A DNA stretch of 64,000 nt, from the NCBI RefSeq assembly GCF_009707485.1, contig NZ_CP046121.1, forward strand, positions 1,798,001-1,862,000, written 5' to 3'. The DNA is from Nostocoides sp. HKS02 (GTDB lineage Bacteria > Actinomycetota > Actinomycetes > Actinomycetales > Dermatophilaceae). Made by a program: the position numbers and the translations under genes. The notes below the pieces were generated by a model that was given only the letters and a program-made list of their open reading frames with translations, searched no databases and was not told the DNA's origin. Positions 19,016 through 29,952 of this stretch are shown here, piece after piece. How positions within the stretch are numbered: position 1 is the first letter of the stretch; every line of letters begins with the position of its first letter.

Positions 19016-22000
19016 GTGCCCGACCAGTCCCCGACCAGCGATCCCATGGCGGCCTTCGGGCCGAACGAGTGGCTCGTGGACGAGCTGTATGAGCAGTACC
19101 AGAACGACCGCAACTCCGTCGACAAGGCGTGGTGGCCGTTCTTCGAGGACTACACCCCCTCCGAGGGTGGTGACAGCACCAACGGCGCGCCCCGCAACGG
19201 AGCTGCGACCCCGGCGCCTGCCGCGCCCGCCACGACTTCGGCGCCTGCCGCGCCTGCCCCGGCTGCCGAGCTCCGGCCCGCCGCGCCGCGTCGCCAGGCT
19301 CCGAACGCCACCGACTCCGGCGGCGCCCAGTCGACGACGACCGACAAGTCCGACGCCCGCACCGACCAGGCCGTGGCCGACAAGCCCGAGGACAAGGAAG
19401 CGGCCGCGCCGGCCAAGGAGACGCCGAAGCCGCGCGACCCCGAGCCGCCGAAGCAGACCGGGCCGGTCAACGAGGACCAGATCAAGCCGCTGCGTGGCGC
19501 CAGCGCCCGCGTCGTCACCAACATGGAGGCCTCGCTCGGCGTGCCCACGGCGACCAGCGTGCGCGCCGTGCCGGCCAAGCTGCTCATCGACAACCGGGTC
19601 GTCATCAACAACCACCTGGCCCGCTCCCGCGGGGGCAAGGTCTCGTTCACCCACCTCATCGGCTACGCCCTGGTCAAGGCACTGGGCCACATGCCCGAGA
19701 TGAACAACGGCTACACCGAGGAGGGTGGCAAGCCCGCCCTGGTCGTGCCGGGCCACGTCAACCTCGGCCTGGCCATCGACCTCGCCAAGCCCGACGGCAC
19801 CCGCCAGCTGCTCGTCCCGAGCATCAAGTCCGCCGAGGCGATGGACTTCCTGCACTTCTGGACGGCATACGAGGAGGTCGTCCGGCGGGCCCGCGGCGGC
19901 AAGCTCACCGTCGAGGACTTCCAGGGCACGACCATCTCGCTGACCAACCCGGGCACCATCGGCACCAACCACTCCGTGCCCCGGCTCATGGCGGGTCAGG
20001 GCGCGATCATCGGTGTCGGCGCACTGGAGTACCCCGCCGAGTGGCAGGGCGCGAGCCAGGAGACGCTCAACCGCAACGCCGTCAGCAAGATCCTCACGCT
20101 GACCTCGACGTACGACCACCGCATCATCCAGGGCGCCCAGTCCGGCGACTTCCTGCGGATCGTCCACCAGCTCCTGCTCGGCGAGAACGGCTTCTACGAC
20201 GAGATCTTCGAGAGCCTGCGCCTGCCCTACGAGCCGGTGCGGTGGGTCCAGGACATCTCGACCCACCACGACGACGACGTCAACAAGACCGCGCGGGTCC
20301 AGGAGCTCATCCACGCCTACCGCGTCCGCGGTCACCTCATGGCCGACACCGACCCCCTGGAGTACCGCCAGCGGCGCCACCCCGACCTCGACGTCACGAG
20401 CCACGGCCTGACGCTGTGGGACCTCGAGCGTGACTTCGCCACGGGTGGCTTCGGCGGGGCGCCGATGCTGCGCCTGCGCAAGATCCTCGGCATCCTGCGC
20501 GACTCCTACTGCCGCACCATCGGCACCGAGTACATGCACATCCAGGACCCCGAGCAGCGCCGTTGGCTGCAGGCCAAGATCGAGGTCGGCTACGCCAAGC
20601 CCGGCCCCGAGGAGCAGCTGCGCATCCTGCGCCGGCTCAACGCCGCCGAGGCCTTCGAGACCTTCCTGCAGACCAAGTTCGTGGGCCAGAAGCGGTTCAG
20701 CCTCGAGGGCGGCGAGTCGGTCATCGCCCTGCTCGACCGCATCCTGTGCCGCGCCGCGGCCGACTCCATGGACGAGGTCTGCATCGGTATGCCGCACCGC
20801 GGCCGCCTCAACGTGCTCGCGAACATCGCCGGCAAGTCCTACGGCCAGATCTTCCGCGAGTTCGAGGGCCGGCAGGACCCCAAGTCCGTGCAGGGCTCGG
20901 GCGATGTCAAGTACCACCTGGGCACCGAGGGCGAGTTCGTCGCCGAGGACGGCAGCAAGACCAAGGTCTACCTCGCCGCCAACCCCTCCCACCTCGAGGC
21001 CGTGAACCCCGTGCTCGAGGGCATCACCCGCGCCAAGCAGGACCGCCTCGACCTCGCCGGTGAGGACTTCACCGTCCTGCCGCTGCTGCTCCACGGCGAC
21101 GCGGCGTTCGCCGGCCAGGGCGTGGTGGCCGAGACGCTCAACCTCTCCCAGCTGCGCGGCTACCGCACCGGCGGCACCATCCACGTGGTCATCAACAACC
21201 AGGTCGGCTTCACCACCTCGCCGAGCGCGTCGCGGTCGAGCACGTACTCCACCGACGTCGCCCGGATGATCCAGGCGCCGGTCTTCCACGTGAACGGCGA
21301 CGACCCCGAGGCCTGCGTCCGGGTGGCCGAGCTCGCCTACGAGTTCCGCCAGGAGTTCAACAAGGACGTCGTCATCGACCTCGTCTGCTACCGCCGCCGG
21401 GGCCACAACGAGGGCGACGACCCCTCGATGACCCAGCCGCTGATGTACAACCTCATCGAGGCCAAGCGCTCGGTCCGCAAGCTCTACACCGAGTCCCTGA
21501 TCGGCCGAGGCGACATCGGCCAGGAGGAGGCCGAGGCGGCGCTGCGCGACTACCAGCAGCAGCTCGAGCGCGTCTTCGTCGAGACCAAGGCCGCCCTCAA
21601 GGAAGCCACCGAGAACGCCGCCGACCCGACGCTCGCCGGCACCGACGCCGAGGGCCACTCCGGGCTCGAGCCGCCCACGGCCCAGGCGACCGACCAGGCC
21701 ACCCGGTCGGCCACCGACACGGCGATCACCGTTGACGAGCTGCGCCACATCGGCGACTCGTTCGTCAACCCGCCGCCCGGCTTCACCATCCACCCGAAGC
21801 TCCTCCAGGCCATGGAGAAGCGCGCGCTGACGACCCGCGAGGGCGGCATCGACTGGGCCACCGGAGAGCTCGCAGCCTTCGGGTCGCTGCTCATGGAGGG
21901 CACGCCGGTGCGGCTGGCCGGCCAGGACAGCCGCCGTGGCACGTTCGTCCAGCGCCACGCGGTGCTCATCGACAAGAACACCGCCGAGGAGTGGACCCCG

Positions 22001-22882
22001 CTGCTCTACCTCGCCGAGGGCCAGGCGCGGTTCTGGGTCTACGACTCGCTGCTGTCCGAGTTCGCGGCGATGGGGTTCGAGTACGGCTACTCCGTCGAGC
22101 GGCCCGACGCGCTGGTCCTGTGGGAGGCGCAGTTCGGCGACTTCTTCAACGGCGCGCAGACCATCGTCGACGAGTTCGTGTCGTCCTCGGAGCAGAAGTG
22201 GGGCCAGCGTTCCTCGGTCGTCCTGCTGCTCCCCCACGGGTACGAAGGCCAGGGTCCCGACCACTCCTCCGCCCGCATCGAGCGCTTCCTGCAGATGTGC
22301 GCCGAGGACAACATGACGGTCGCCTACCCCTCCACCCCGGCCAGCTACTTCCACCTGCTGCGTCGTCAGGCGTACGCCCGTCCGCGCCGCCCGCTGATCG
22401 TCTTCACCCCGAAGTCGATGCTGCGGCTCAAGGCGGCGGCGAGTGCGGTCGAGGACTTCACCACTGGCACGTTCCGGCCGGTGCTGTCCGACCGGGCCCA
22501 GCTCGACGGCGGCGCGGTGACCCGGGTCCTGCTCGCCAGCGGCAAGGTGGTCTACGACCTCGAGGCCGCCCGCGAGAAGGCCGGTGACACGCAGACCGCC
22601 ATCGTCCGGGTCGAGCAGCTCGCTCCGATTCCCGCCCAGGAGATCGCGGCCGAGCTCGCCAGCTACCCGAACGCCGATGTCGTCTGGGTGCAGGACGAGC
22701 CGCGCAACCAGGGCGCCTGGCCGTTCATGGCGCTCAACCTGCCGCAGGCGCTCGCCGAGCAGGGCGAGAACCGCGTGCTCAAGGTCGTCTCCCGCAAGGC
22801 CTCGGCCTCGCCCGCCACCGGGTCGAGCAAGCGCCACGCCGAGCAGCAGGCCGAGCTGATCACGGCGGCCTTCACCCGATAG
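19016..22882 (+). CDS. kgd: Multifunctional 2-oxoglutarate metabolism enzyme (alpha-ketoglutarate decarboxylase / dehydrogenase E1-E2)
   Basis: TCA-cycle enzyme of actinobacteria fusing an E2-type succinyltransferase domain to a thiamine-diphosphate E1. The 1288-aa protein starts with a short helical segment ([16 protein letters not shown]). An Ala/Pro-rich linker follows (about 50-150). The acyltransferase domain has [18 protein letters not shown] and the catalytic-His motif [15 protein letters not shown]. The E1 part carries [32 protein letters not shown], the ThDP motif region [12 protein letters not shown], and [12 protein letters not shown]. The GTG start at 19016 is chosen because it gives the conserved N-terminus. 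In relatives the enzyme is controlled by the FHA protein GarA/OdhI, which is not in this window. A DUF6104 gene and a terminator follow. Confidence 0.97.
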   Translation: MPDQSPTSDPMAAFGPNEWLVDELYEQYQNDRNSVDKAWWPFFEDYTPSEGGDSTNGAPRNGAATPAPAAPATTSAPAAPAPAAELRPAAPRRQAPNATDSGGAQSTTTDKSDARTDQAVADKPEDKEAAAPAKETPKPRDPEPPKQTGPVNEDQIKPLRGASARVVTNMEASLGVPTATSVRAVPAKLLIDNRVVINNHLARSRGGKVSFTHLIGYALVKALGHMPEMNNGYTEEGGKPALVVPGHVNLGLAIDLAKPDGTRQLLVPSIKSAEAMDFLHFWTAYEEVVRRARGGKLTVEDFQGTTISLTNPGTIGTNHSVPRLMAGQGAIIGVGALEYPAEWQGASQETLNRNAVSKILTLTSTYDHRIIQGAQSGDFLRIVHQLLLGENGFYDEIFESLRLPYEPVRWVQDISTHHDDDVNKTARVQELIHAYRVRGHLMADTDPLEYRQRRHPDLDVTSHGLTLWDLERDFATGGFGGAPMLRLRKILGILRDSYCRTIGTEYMHIQDPEQRRWLQAKIEVGYAKPGPEEQLRILRRLNAAEAFETFLQTKFVGQKRFSLEGGESVIALLDRILCRAAADSMDEVCIGMPHRGRLNVLANIAGKSYGQIFREFEGRQDPKSVQGSGDVKYHLGTEGEFVAEDGSKTKVYLAANPSHLEAVNPVLEGITRAKQDRLDLAGEDFTVLPLLLHGDAAFAGQGVVAETLNLSQLRGYRTGGTIHVVINNQVGFTTSPSASRSSTYSTDVARMIQAPVFHVNGDDPEACVRVAELAYEFRQEFNKDVVIDLVCYRRRGHNEGDDPSMTQPLMYNLIEAKRSVRKLYTESLIGRGDIGQEEAEAALRDYQQQLERVFVETKAALKEATENAADPTLAGTDAEGHSGLEPPTAQATDQATRSATDTAITVDELRHIGDSFVNPPPGFTIHPKLLQAMEKRALTTREGGIDWATGELAAFGSLLMEGTPVRLAGQDSRRGTFVQRHAVLIDKNTAEEWTPLLYLAEGQARFWVYDSLLSEFAAMGFEYGYSVERPDALVLWEAQFGDFFNGAQTIVDEFVSSSEQKWGQRSSVVLLLPHGYEGQGPDHSSARIERFLQMCAEDNMTVAYPSTPASYFHLLRRQAYARPRRPLIVFTPKSMLRLKAAASAVEDFTTGTFRPVLSDRAQLDGGAVTRVLLASGKVVYDLEAAREKAGDTQTAIVRVEQLAPIPAQEIAAELASYPNADVVWVQDEPRNQGAWPFMALNLPQALAEQGENRVLKVVSRKASASPATGSSKRHAEQQAELITAAFTR

Positions 22883-22899
22883 CACGCCTCCTCAACGAC

Positions 22900-22936
22900 G
22901 GTATGCCGCGTGGCCGACTCGGTCGCGCGGCATACC
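22900..22936 (+). terminator. Hairpin after kgd made of two GTATGCC motifs
   Basis: Perfect 11-bp inverted repeat GGTATGCCGCG / CGCGGCATACC with a 15-base loop, 18 bases past the kgd stop. Both arms contain the 7-mer that is over-represented across this window. Confidence 0.6.
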
Positions 22937-22955
22937 TCGCGATAGCCTCACCAGC

Positions 22956-23132
22956 GTGTACTTCACGGATCGCGGCATCGAGGAGCTGGCCGCTCGTCGG
23001 GGCGAGGACACTGTGTCCTTCGAGTGGCTGGCCGAGCAGCTGCGGACGTTTGTCGACCTTCACCCCGAGTTCGAGACCCCTGTCGAGCGGTTGGCCACCT
23101 GGCTGGCCCGGCTCGACGACGAAGAGGACTGA
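22956..23132 (+). CDS. DUF6104 family small protein
   Basis: Small acidic protein of 58 aa starting at GTG 22956 (MYFTDRGIEELAARRGED) and ending WLARLDDEED. The sequence matches, from memory, the DUF6104 family that commonly sits beside kgd in actinobacteria; its function is unknown. The gene lies 73 bases after kgd and 3 bases before the SGNH hydrolase gene, so it is probably co-transcribed with the latter. It is too short for many gene callers. Confidence 0.85.
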   Translation: MYFTDRGIEELAARRGEDTVSFEWLAEQLRTFVDLHPEFETPVERLATWLARLDDEED

Positions 23133-23135
23133 CCC

Positions 23136-23789
23136 GTGAGCAGCGAGCCCACCTTCACCCCCAGCGCCGAGTTCCAGGTCGCCGCGGACGGCCCCCGCGA
23201 CGTGGGGCTGGTGTTCATCGGCGCCTCCCTCGTGGCGGGGCTCGGCGACCCCAAGGGTCAGGGCTGGGTCTCGCGGGTCGTGGGCCGCACCCAACACCCC
23301 GACCTCGAGCTGACGGCCTACAACCTGGGCGTGCGCGGCGACACTTCGGCTGATGTGCTGTCGCGCTGGCGCACCGAGTGCCCGCCGCGGTGGGCCGGCC
23401 GTGCCGAGAAGCGTCTCGTGCTGTCGATCGGCACCGGTGACGCGATCAAGGGCGTCACCCTGGCCCGGCATCGCCTCAACCTGGCCAACATCCTCGACGA
23501 CGCGGCCAGCGCCGGCATCGGCACGTTCGTGGTGAGCCCGCCCCCGTCCGACGACGAGGAGCTCAACGGCATGCTCGACATCCTCGTCGAGGCCCAGGCC
23601 GACGTCTGCTCACGTCGCAGCGTGCCGTTCGTCGACTGCTTCCGTCCGCTGCTGGGTCACGACCAGTGGCAGAGCGACCTCGCAGCGAGCCGCGTGCAAC
23701 ACCACCCGGGCCAGGCGGGCTACGGCCTCATCGCGTGGCTGGTCCTCCACAACGGCTGGTACGACTGGCTGCAGATCTCGCCGACCTGA
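23136..23789 (+). CDS. SGNH/GDSL-type esterase or lipase
   Basis: Hydrolase-like protein of 217 aa. The block I region reads VFIGASLVAGLGDPKGQGW, in which Ser in GASL replaces the usual GDSL. Block II is GVRGDTSADVLSRW with the Gly, and block V is HHPGQAGYGLIAW with the catalytic His. No signal peptide is seen, so it is likely cytoplasmic. The substrate is unknown. The GTG start at 23136 follows the DUF6104 stop by 3 bases. Confidence 0.85.
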   Translation: MSSEPTFTPSAEFQVAADGPRDVGLVFIGASLVAGLGDPKGQGWVSRVVGRTQHPDLELTAYNLGVRGDTSADVLSRWRTECPPRWAGRAEKRLVLSIGTGDAIKGVTLARHRLNLANILDDAASAGIGTFVVSPPPSDDEELNGMLDILVEAQADVCSRRSVPFVDCFRPLLGHDQWQSDLAASRVQHHPGQAGYGLIAWLVLHNGWYDWLQISPT

Positions 23790-23826
23790 CCCCCGTCGGG
23801 CGGTTTGGGCGAAGGTCAGGCACCCG

Positions 23827-24797
23827 TCAGGCGACGGTGAAGACGATCTTGCCGAAGACGTCGCCATCGGCCATCCGGGCGAAGCCCTCGCGCGCCCGGG
23901 CCAGCGGCACGACCGAGTCGATGACCGGCTCGATCCGGTGCTGGGCAACGAACGCCGCGAGCCGCTCGAGCTCGGCCCGGGTGCCCATCGTGGACCCGAT
24001 GACCCGCAGCTGCCGGAAGAAGATCTTGGTCAGCTCGGCCTTGGCCGGCGCGTCGCCCGAGGTCGCTCCCGAGATGACGATGGCACCGCCTGGGTTGAGC
24101 GAGTTCACCGAGTGCGACCAGGTGGCGGCACCGACGGTCTCCATGACCGCGTCGACGCGCTCCGGCAGCCGCTCGCCGCTGCCGAACGCACGGTCTGCGC
24201 CGATCTCGACGGCTCTACGGCCCTTCTCCTCGTCGCGACTGGTCACCCACATGCGGTAGCCAGCAGCCGCGCCGAGCTGCACCAGCGCCGTGGCCACCCC
24301 GCCTCCGGCACCCTGCACCAGGACGGTCGCCCCGGGGGTGAGCCCGGCATTCGTGAAGAGCATCCGGTATGCCGTGAGCCACGCGGTGGACAGGCATGCC
24401 GCGTGCTCCCACGAGAGTCCCTCGGGCTTGGGGACGAGGTTGCCGCGGGGCACGGCGACCTGCTCGGCGAGCGTGCCGTCGTGGAGCTCGGACAGGAGGG
24501 TGCGCCGCGGGTCGAGGGTCTCGTCACCGCGCCAGCCTTCGCTGGGCACGACCGCGTGGATGATCACCTCGTTGCCGTCCTCGTCGATCCCGGCGCCGTC
24601 GCAGCCGAGGATCATCGGCAGCCGATCCGCAGGGAGCCCGACCCCCCGCAGCGACCAGACGTCGTGGTGGTTCAGCCCAGCTGTCCGTAAGCGCACCGTG
24701 GTCCAGCCCTCGCGGGGGCCGGCGCGGGGCGATCACCGATCTCCAGACCGGACAGCGGGTCGTCGGCGGACTGGCGGGCGGCATACACGGCGAGCAT
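23827..24797 (-). pseudogene. Zinc-binding dehydrogenase / quinone oxidoreductase (MDR family), frameshifted near the start
   Basis: NAD(P)H-dependent oxidoreductase of the medium-chain family. The main frame (23827 to about 24710) has the GroES-like N domain (TAGLNHHDVWSLRG, LGCDGAGI), the Rossmann motif VLVQGAGGGVATALVQL and the C-terminal region GSTMGTRAELERLAAFV. The natural start is the ATG at 24797 (MLAVYAARQSADDPLSG), but that frame is lost at a run of five G/C at 24714-24718. Adding one base there restores GDRPAPAP-REGWTTVRLRTAG. Everything else is intact, so a sequencing error or a very recent mutation is equally possible. It converges with the SGNH hydrolase gene. Confidence 0.82.
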
Positions 24798-24815
24798 GCC
24801 CCCGACCCTAACGGG

Positions 24816-25793
24816 ATGCGCGGCTCGAGCGCCGTGGCCGATGTCATACTCCGCTACGTGGACCACGCCGAGCTCACCGTCACCGATGGCGTGCTGCTCG
24901 CGCACGGGCTGGTGGCACGGCTCGCCGAGCAGGCCGGGGCCAGGGTCCTGTTCATCAAGGGGCCGACGGCGGTCGCAGCGGGAGCCCGGCCCGCCCGCCC
25001 GTCCTCCGATGTCGACGTGCTCGTCGACCCCGCGGCCTTCGACCGTCTCTGCCTGGCGATCGAGGCGGCCGGCTGGTTCCGTCGCTTCGTACCACTACCG
25101 GTCCACCGGGCCGCTGATCTCGCCTTCGACCACTCAGGTCACTTCATCCGCGAGGGCTGGCCCTGCGACCTCGACGTGCACTTCCTGTTCCCAGGATTCC
25201 TCGCCGAGCCGCAGGTGGTCTTCGAGGCGCTGTGGGAGCGGCGGACCACGACGGTGGTCGCAGGCAGGTCGGTGACGACTCCGGATGTCCTGGGACACGC
25301 CCTGGTCGTCGCGCTCCACGCGTTGCGCGACGTGGGCCGGCCGTGGAGCCGGGAGGACCTGGACCACCTCGAGAACACCCTTGGTTCCACCCTGGACGAC
25401 GGGGGACGTGAGGCCCTCGGCCGACTCGCCGCTGCCACCGGGTCCGACCAGTCCGCCCGGGCGCTGTTGGAGCGGGTCGGGGTGGCCCTCCCCCCACCGC
25501 CGCGAGAGCAGTCGCCTGCGCTGGCCGCGTGGCGGGTGCGGCAGGAGTTCGGCACGGTGTCCGGCTCCCTGTGGCTCGTCGAGCTCAGGCGGGCTCGGTG
25601 GCGCGAACGGCCACGCATCCTGCTGCACGCGGTGGTGCCGCCTCGTGAGCAGCTCCTCAGCGCCCATCTGGCTCCAGCGGCGAGCCGGCGCGAGATCGCC
25701 AGGCTGCACGCCGCTCGCTGGGGCCGAGGGGTGCGTGCCCTGCCGCGGGCCATGACGATCCTGCGCAAGGTCCGCCGGTCAGCCGACGGGTGA
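24816..25793 (+). CDS. Nucleotidyltransferase-fold protein (NTP_transf_5-like)
   Basis: Protein of 325 aa with the pattern of the uncharacterised NTP_transf_5 family: FIKGPTAVAAGA, then the nucleotidyltransferase acidic pair in SSDVDVLVD, then DLDVHFLFPG. Such proteins recur in exopolysaccharide and in lasso/other peptide clusters, with unproven function. The start could be the ATG at 24816 or the GTG at 24834. Its 3' end overlaps the 3' end of rfbD by 15 bases on the opposite strand. It marks the left edge of the polysaccharide locus. Confidence 0.75.
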   Translation: MRGSSAVADVILRYVDHAELTVTDGVLLAHGLVARLAEQAGARVLFIKGPTAVAAGARPARPSSDVDVLVDPAAFDRLCLAIEAAGWFRRFVPLPVHRAADLAFDHSGHFIREGWPCDLDVHFLFPGFLAEPQVVFEALWERRTTTVVAGRSVTTPDVLGHALVVALHALRDVGRPWSREDLDHLENTLGSTLDDGGREALGRLAAATGSDQSARALLERVGVALPPPPREQSPALAAWRVRQEFGTVSGSLWLVELRRARWRERPRILLHAVVPPREQLLSAHLAPAASRREIARLHAARWGRGVRALPRAMTILRKVRRSADG

Positions 25794-26660
25794 CGGCGGC
25801 ATCTGTTCGACCACGTCGGGCAACGCCTTGGCCAGGCTCTCCTGCCACTGCGGCAACAGCGGGATGCGCGCCATCCGCCAGGCGTCGTGGCCCAGCACGC
25901 TGTAGGCCGGGCGTGGCGCCGGCCGAGGAAACTTGTCGGTCGTGGTCGGCTGGACCCGCTGCGGGTCCAACCCGAGACCGGCGAAGATCTGGCGGGTGAA
26001 GTCGAACCACGTCGTCTCGCCCTCGCTGGTCGCATGCCAGACCCCGAACGGTGCGCTCGCGCCGACCAGCCGGACGATCGCCTCGGCGACATCCATCGTC
26101 CACGTCGGCTGACCGCGCTGGTCGTCGACCACCGTGAGGGTCTCGTGCTGGCCGGCCAGCCGGGCCATGGTCTTGACGAAGTTGGGTCCACCCGCGCCGT
26201 ACAACCACGCCGTGCGGACGATCCACGACTCGGGGCAGGTGGCGCGCACGGCCCACTCCCCTGCAGCCTTGGTGCGCCCGTAGGCCGAGCGGGGAGCGAG
26301 CGGCGCGTCCTCGGCATACGGATCGGTGGCGTCGCCGGCGAAGACGTAGTCGGTGGACACGTGGACGAGCCGGGCGCCGGTCTCGCGGCACGCGCCGGCG
26401 ACGTTGGCAGCACCGACGGCATTCACCGAAAAGGCTTGACCCTCGTGGCTTTCCGCGTCGTCGACCGCGGTGTATGCCGCGCAGTTGACAACCACGTCGT
26501 GGCCACGGACCGCGTCGCGGACCTCGGAGGCGCGGGTGATGTCGAGGTCGGCTCGCTTCAGGGCGGTCACGTCCTTGAGGTCCACGCCCGCGAGCGCGAG
26601 GACCACCTGGAGGTCGAGGCCGAGCATGCCGCCGGCACCGGTGACCAGCCACCGCGTCAT
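25779..26660 (-). CDS. rfbD: dTDP-4-dehydrorhamnose reductase
   Basis: Last step to dTDP-L-rhamnose, NADPH-dependent reduction of the 4-keto sugar. The 293-aa short-chain dehydrogenase has the Rossmann motif VTGAGGMLGLDLQ, VNCAAYTAVDDAE, HVSTDYVFAGDA, the catalytic YGRTKAAGEWAV (Tyr-x3-Lys) and RTAWLYGAGGPNFV. It starts directly after the rfbB stop with no gap, so rfbB-rfbD form one minus-strand unit; rfbA-rfbC lie on the plus strand to the right. Confidence 0.95.
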   Translation of the reverse strand: MTRWLVTGAGGMLGLDLQVVLALAGVDLKDVTALKRADLDITRASEVRDAVRGHDVVVNCAAYTAVDDAESHEGQAFSVNAVGAANVAGACRETGARLVHVSTDYVFAGDATDPYAEDAPLAPRSAYGRTKAAGEWAVRATCPESWIVRTAWLYGAGGPNFVKTMARLAGQHETLTVVDDQRGQPTWTMDVAEAIVRLVGASAPFGVWHATSEGETTWFDFTRQIFAGLGLDPQRVQPTTTDKFPRPAPRPAYSVLGHDAWRMARIPLLPQWQESLAKALPDVVEQMPPSPVG

Positions 26661-27746
<1,086 letters not shown>

Positions 27747-27855
27747 TCATGTCGAAACGTCGCGTGGCATCATGAACTCGAAATCCGGACCAAGCGGTGG
27801 CGACCTCACGGTGGCCAAGGGTGGTCCTCACAACGTACCTGCAGGGGTTACGAGC

Positions 27856-28296
27856 ATGCCGCGCTTCACGCCCGATCCGGCCACCCGCGCCGACGAGACC
27901 GCCAACCGGCTGGCGGAGTCGTGCGCCCGGCTCGCCGCGCGCCCAGGTTCGCCGCCGATGGTGCCGCTGATCGCCTGGGTGAGGAAGCCCCTTCCCCTTG
28001 GTCTCGGGCGGTTCCTCGGCCTGAGCCGGGTGGCGCTGGGGCGGGTGCCGGACGTCCAGGGCTGGGCCGTGCGGTGGTCTGAAGCAGGCCGGGGCGGGGC
28101 AGTGGATCAGGTGGGCTACCTGGTGACGCCGTCGGGGCGCGCCTACCTGTTGGGTCGTCAAGGCACGATCGCCATGTTCTCGGACCGCTCGGGGTTCCCA
28201 CCACAACCGAACCCCGTCACGCCTGCGCAGGCCGACAGGATCGAACAGTGCCTGCTGGCGCTGTCGGGCGCCTCGCGCGACCGGTCCGGCGCCTGA
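27856..28296 (+). CDS. Hypothetical protein within the rml cluster
   Basis: Protein of 146 aa starting at ATG 27856 with AGGGGT upstream. I do not recognise a family. It appears soluble, with an Ala/Arg-rich helical start ([17 protein letters not shown]), a middle part with a predicted beta region ([28 protein letters not shown]) and a helical tail. No membrane segment or signal peptide is visible. It lies between rfbB and rfbA, 40 bases before rfbA on the same strand, so it may be co-transcribed with rfbA-rfbC. Confidence 0.6.
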   Translation: MPRFTPDPATRADETANRLAESCARLAARPGSPPMVPLIAWVRKPLPLGLGRFLGLSRVALGRVPDVQGWAVRWSEAGRGGAVDQVGYLVTPSGRAYLLGRQGTIAMFSDRSGFPPQPNPVTPAQADRIEQCLLALSGASRDRSGA

Positions 28297-28336
28297 GACC
28301 GGCTGGCCGCCTCGCCCTGCCGATACAGTCGCCAGC

Positions 28337-29209
28337 ATGAAGGGCATCATCCTCGCCGGGGGCTCAGGCACCCGGCTGCACCCGATCACGCTCGGCATCA
28401 GCAAGCAGCTGATGCCTGTCTATGACAAGCCGATGATCTACTACCCGCTCTCGACGCTGATGATGGCCGGTGTCCGCGAGGTCCTGGTCATCACCACCCC
28501 CGACGACGCGGCTCAGTTCGAGCGGCTCCTCGGTGACGGCTCCCAGTGGGGCATCGAGCTGTCGTATGCCGTGCAGCCCAGGCCCGAGGGCCTGGCACAG
28601 GCGTTCATCATCGGGGCGGAGTTCATCGACGGCGACAGCGTGGCCCTGGTGCTGGGCGACAACATCTTCTACGGCACCGGGCTGGGCACCGCCTTGCGGG
28701 CCAACGCCGAGGTGAGCGGCGGCCACATCTTCGCGTACCACGTGACCGAGCCGTCGGCATACGGCGTCGTGGAGTTCGGCGACGACGGCACGGTGCTGTC
28801 CATCGAGGAGAAGCCGACCCGACCACGGTCGAGCTACGCCGTCCCGGGCCTGTACTTCTACGACAACGACGTGGTCTCCATCGCCAGGCAGCTCGAGCCG
28901 AGCCCCCGGGGCGAGCTGGAGATCACCGGCATCAACAACGCCTACCTCGAGCGCGGGGACCTGACCGTCACCGTGCTCGAGCGGGGGACCGCGTGGCTCG
29001 ACACCGGCACGTTCGAGGGGCTCATGGAGGCCTCCCAGTTCGTGCACGTCGTCGAGAGCCGCCAGGGGCTCAAGGTCGGCTGCGTCGAGGAGATCGCCTG
29101 GCGCAATGGGTGGATCGACGACGAGCAGCTGTCGTCCGCGGCCAAGGGCCTGGCCAAGAGCGGGTACGGCGCCTACCTCGCGCAGCTGCTCGCGGACGGA
29201 GACCGCTGA
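28337..29209 (+). CDS. rfbA: Glucose-1-phosphate thymidylyltransferase
   Basis: Makes dTDP-glucose from dTTP and glucose-1-phosphate, entry to dTDP-rhamnose. The 290-aa sequence has the nucleotide-binding [13 protein letters not shown], the sugar-binding [26 protein letters not shown] with the metal-binding Asp, [20 protein letters not shown], and [14 protein letters not shown]. The gene's TGA overlaps the rfbC start (TGATG). Confidence 0.97.
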   Translation: MKGIILAGGSGTRLHPITLGISKQLMPVYDKPMIYYPLSTLMMAGVREVLVITTPDDAAQFERLLGDGSQWGIELSYAVQPRPEGLAQAFIIGAEFIDGDSVALVLGDNIFYGTGLGTALRANAEVSGGHIFAYHVTEPSAYGVVEFGDDGTVLSIEEKPTRPRSSYAVPGLYFYDNDVVSIARQLEPSPRGELEITGINNAYLERGDLTVTVLERGTAWLDTGTFEGLMEASQFVHVVESRQGLKVGCVEEIAWRNGWIDDEQLSSAAKGLAKSGYGAYLAQLLADGDR

Positions 29210-29886
29210 TGGAGTTCCGCGCGCTGACGATCGAGGGCGCCTTCGAGGTGACCCCGCGGCAGTTCCCCGATGGCCGTGGGGTGTTCCTGGAGTCGTTCCG
29301 CGGCGACAAGCTGGCCGAGCACATCGGTCACCGGCTCGAGGTCGTCCAGACGAACATCTCCGTGTCGAGCCGCGGCACGGTGCGTGGCATCCACTTCGCC
29401 GACGTCCCGCCCTCGCAGGCGAAGTACATCACCGCCCTGTCCGGGTCCCTCATCGACTTCATCGTCGACATCCGGGTCGGCTCCCCCACCTTCGGCCAGT
29501 GGGACTCGGTGCTTCTCGACGCCGTCGACCGCCGCGCCGTCTACCTGTCCGAGGGGCTGGGCCACGCCTTCGTCGCCCTCGAGGACGACACGACGGCCAT
29601 GTACCTGTGCTCGGCCGCCTACAACCCCGAGCGCGAGCACGGCATCCATCCGCTCGACGCCGAGGTGGGCCTCACCTTCCCCGCGGGCCTGGAGCCGCTG
29701 CTCTCGCCCAAGGACGACGCGGCGCCGACGCTGGCCCAGGCGCTCGAGCAGGGCCTGCTCCCCACGTATGCCGCGTGCCGCGAGTTCGCGGAACAAACCG
29801 GGCGATACGAGGACGAGGCCGAACGGATGTCCGATTTCCGCCCGATTGGCCGATCCCGCGTCGGTCACGAGCAAAAGCAGAGTTGA
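29209..29886 (+). CDS. rfbC: dTDP-4-dehydrorhamnose 3,5-epimerase (RmlC family)
   Basis: Cupin epimerase of the dTDP-rhamnose pathway, 225 aa. Motifs are FPDGRGVFLESF, QTNISVSSRGTVRGIHF with the catalytic His, the PPSQAKYITALSG strand, and LSEGLGHAFVALEDDTTAMYLCS. It starts by TGATG overlap with rfbA. The C-terminal tail is somewhat longer than in minimal RmlC proteins. Family members can also be 3- or 5-epimerases for other deoxysugars, but the full RmlA-D set here supports rhamnose. Confidence 0.93.
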   Translation: MEFRALTIEGAFEVTPRQFPDGRGVFLESFRGDKLAEHIGHRLEVVQTNISVSSRGTVRGIHFADVPPSQAKYITALSGSLIDFIVDIRVGSPTFGQWDSVLLDAVDRRAVYLSEGLGHAFVALEDDTTAMYLCSAAYNPEREHGIHPLDAEVGLTFPAGLEPLLSPKDDAAPTLAQALEQGLLPTYAACREFAEQTGRYEDEAERMSDFRPIGRSRVGHEQKQS

Positions 29887-29952
29887 CCTGTAAACTTCCG
29901 GGGCGATCAACTGCGGCCCTTCGGGCTGGGCAACACTGGGGAGGAGTGAACG

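Noticed and set aside
18956..22885. 1309-aa open frame on the minus strand opposite kgd
   Set aside because: A shadow frame common in high-GC DNA. Its product is low-complexity Leu/Val/Gly/Arg-rich with no known motif, while the plus strand encodes an unmistakable Kgd.
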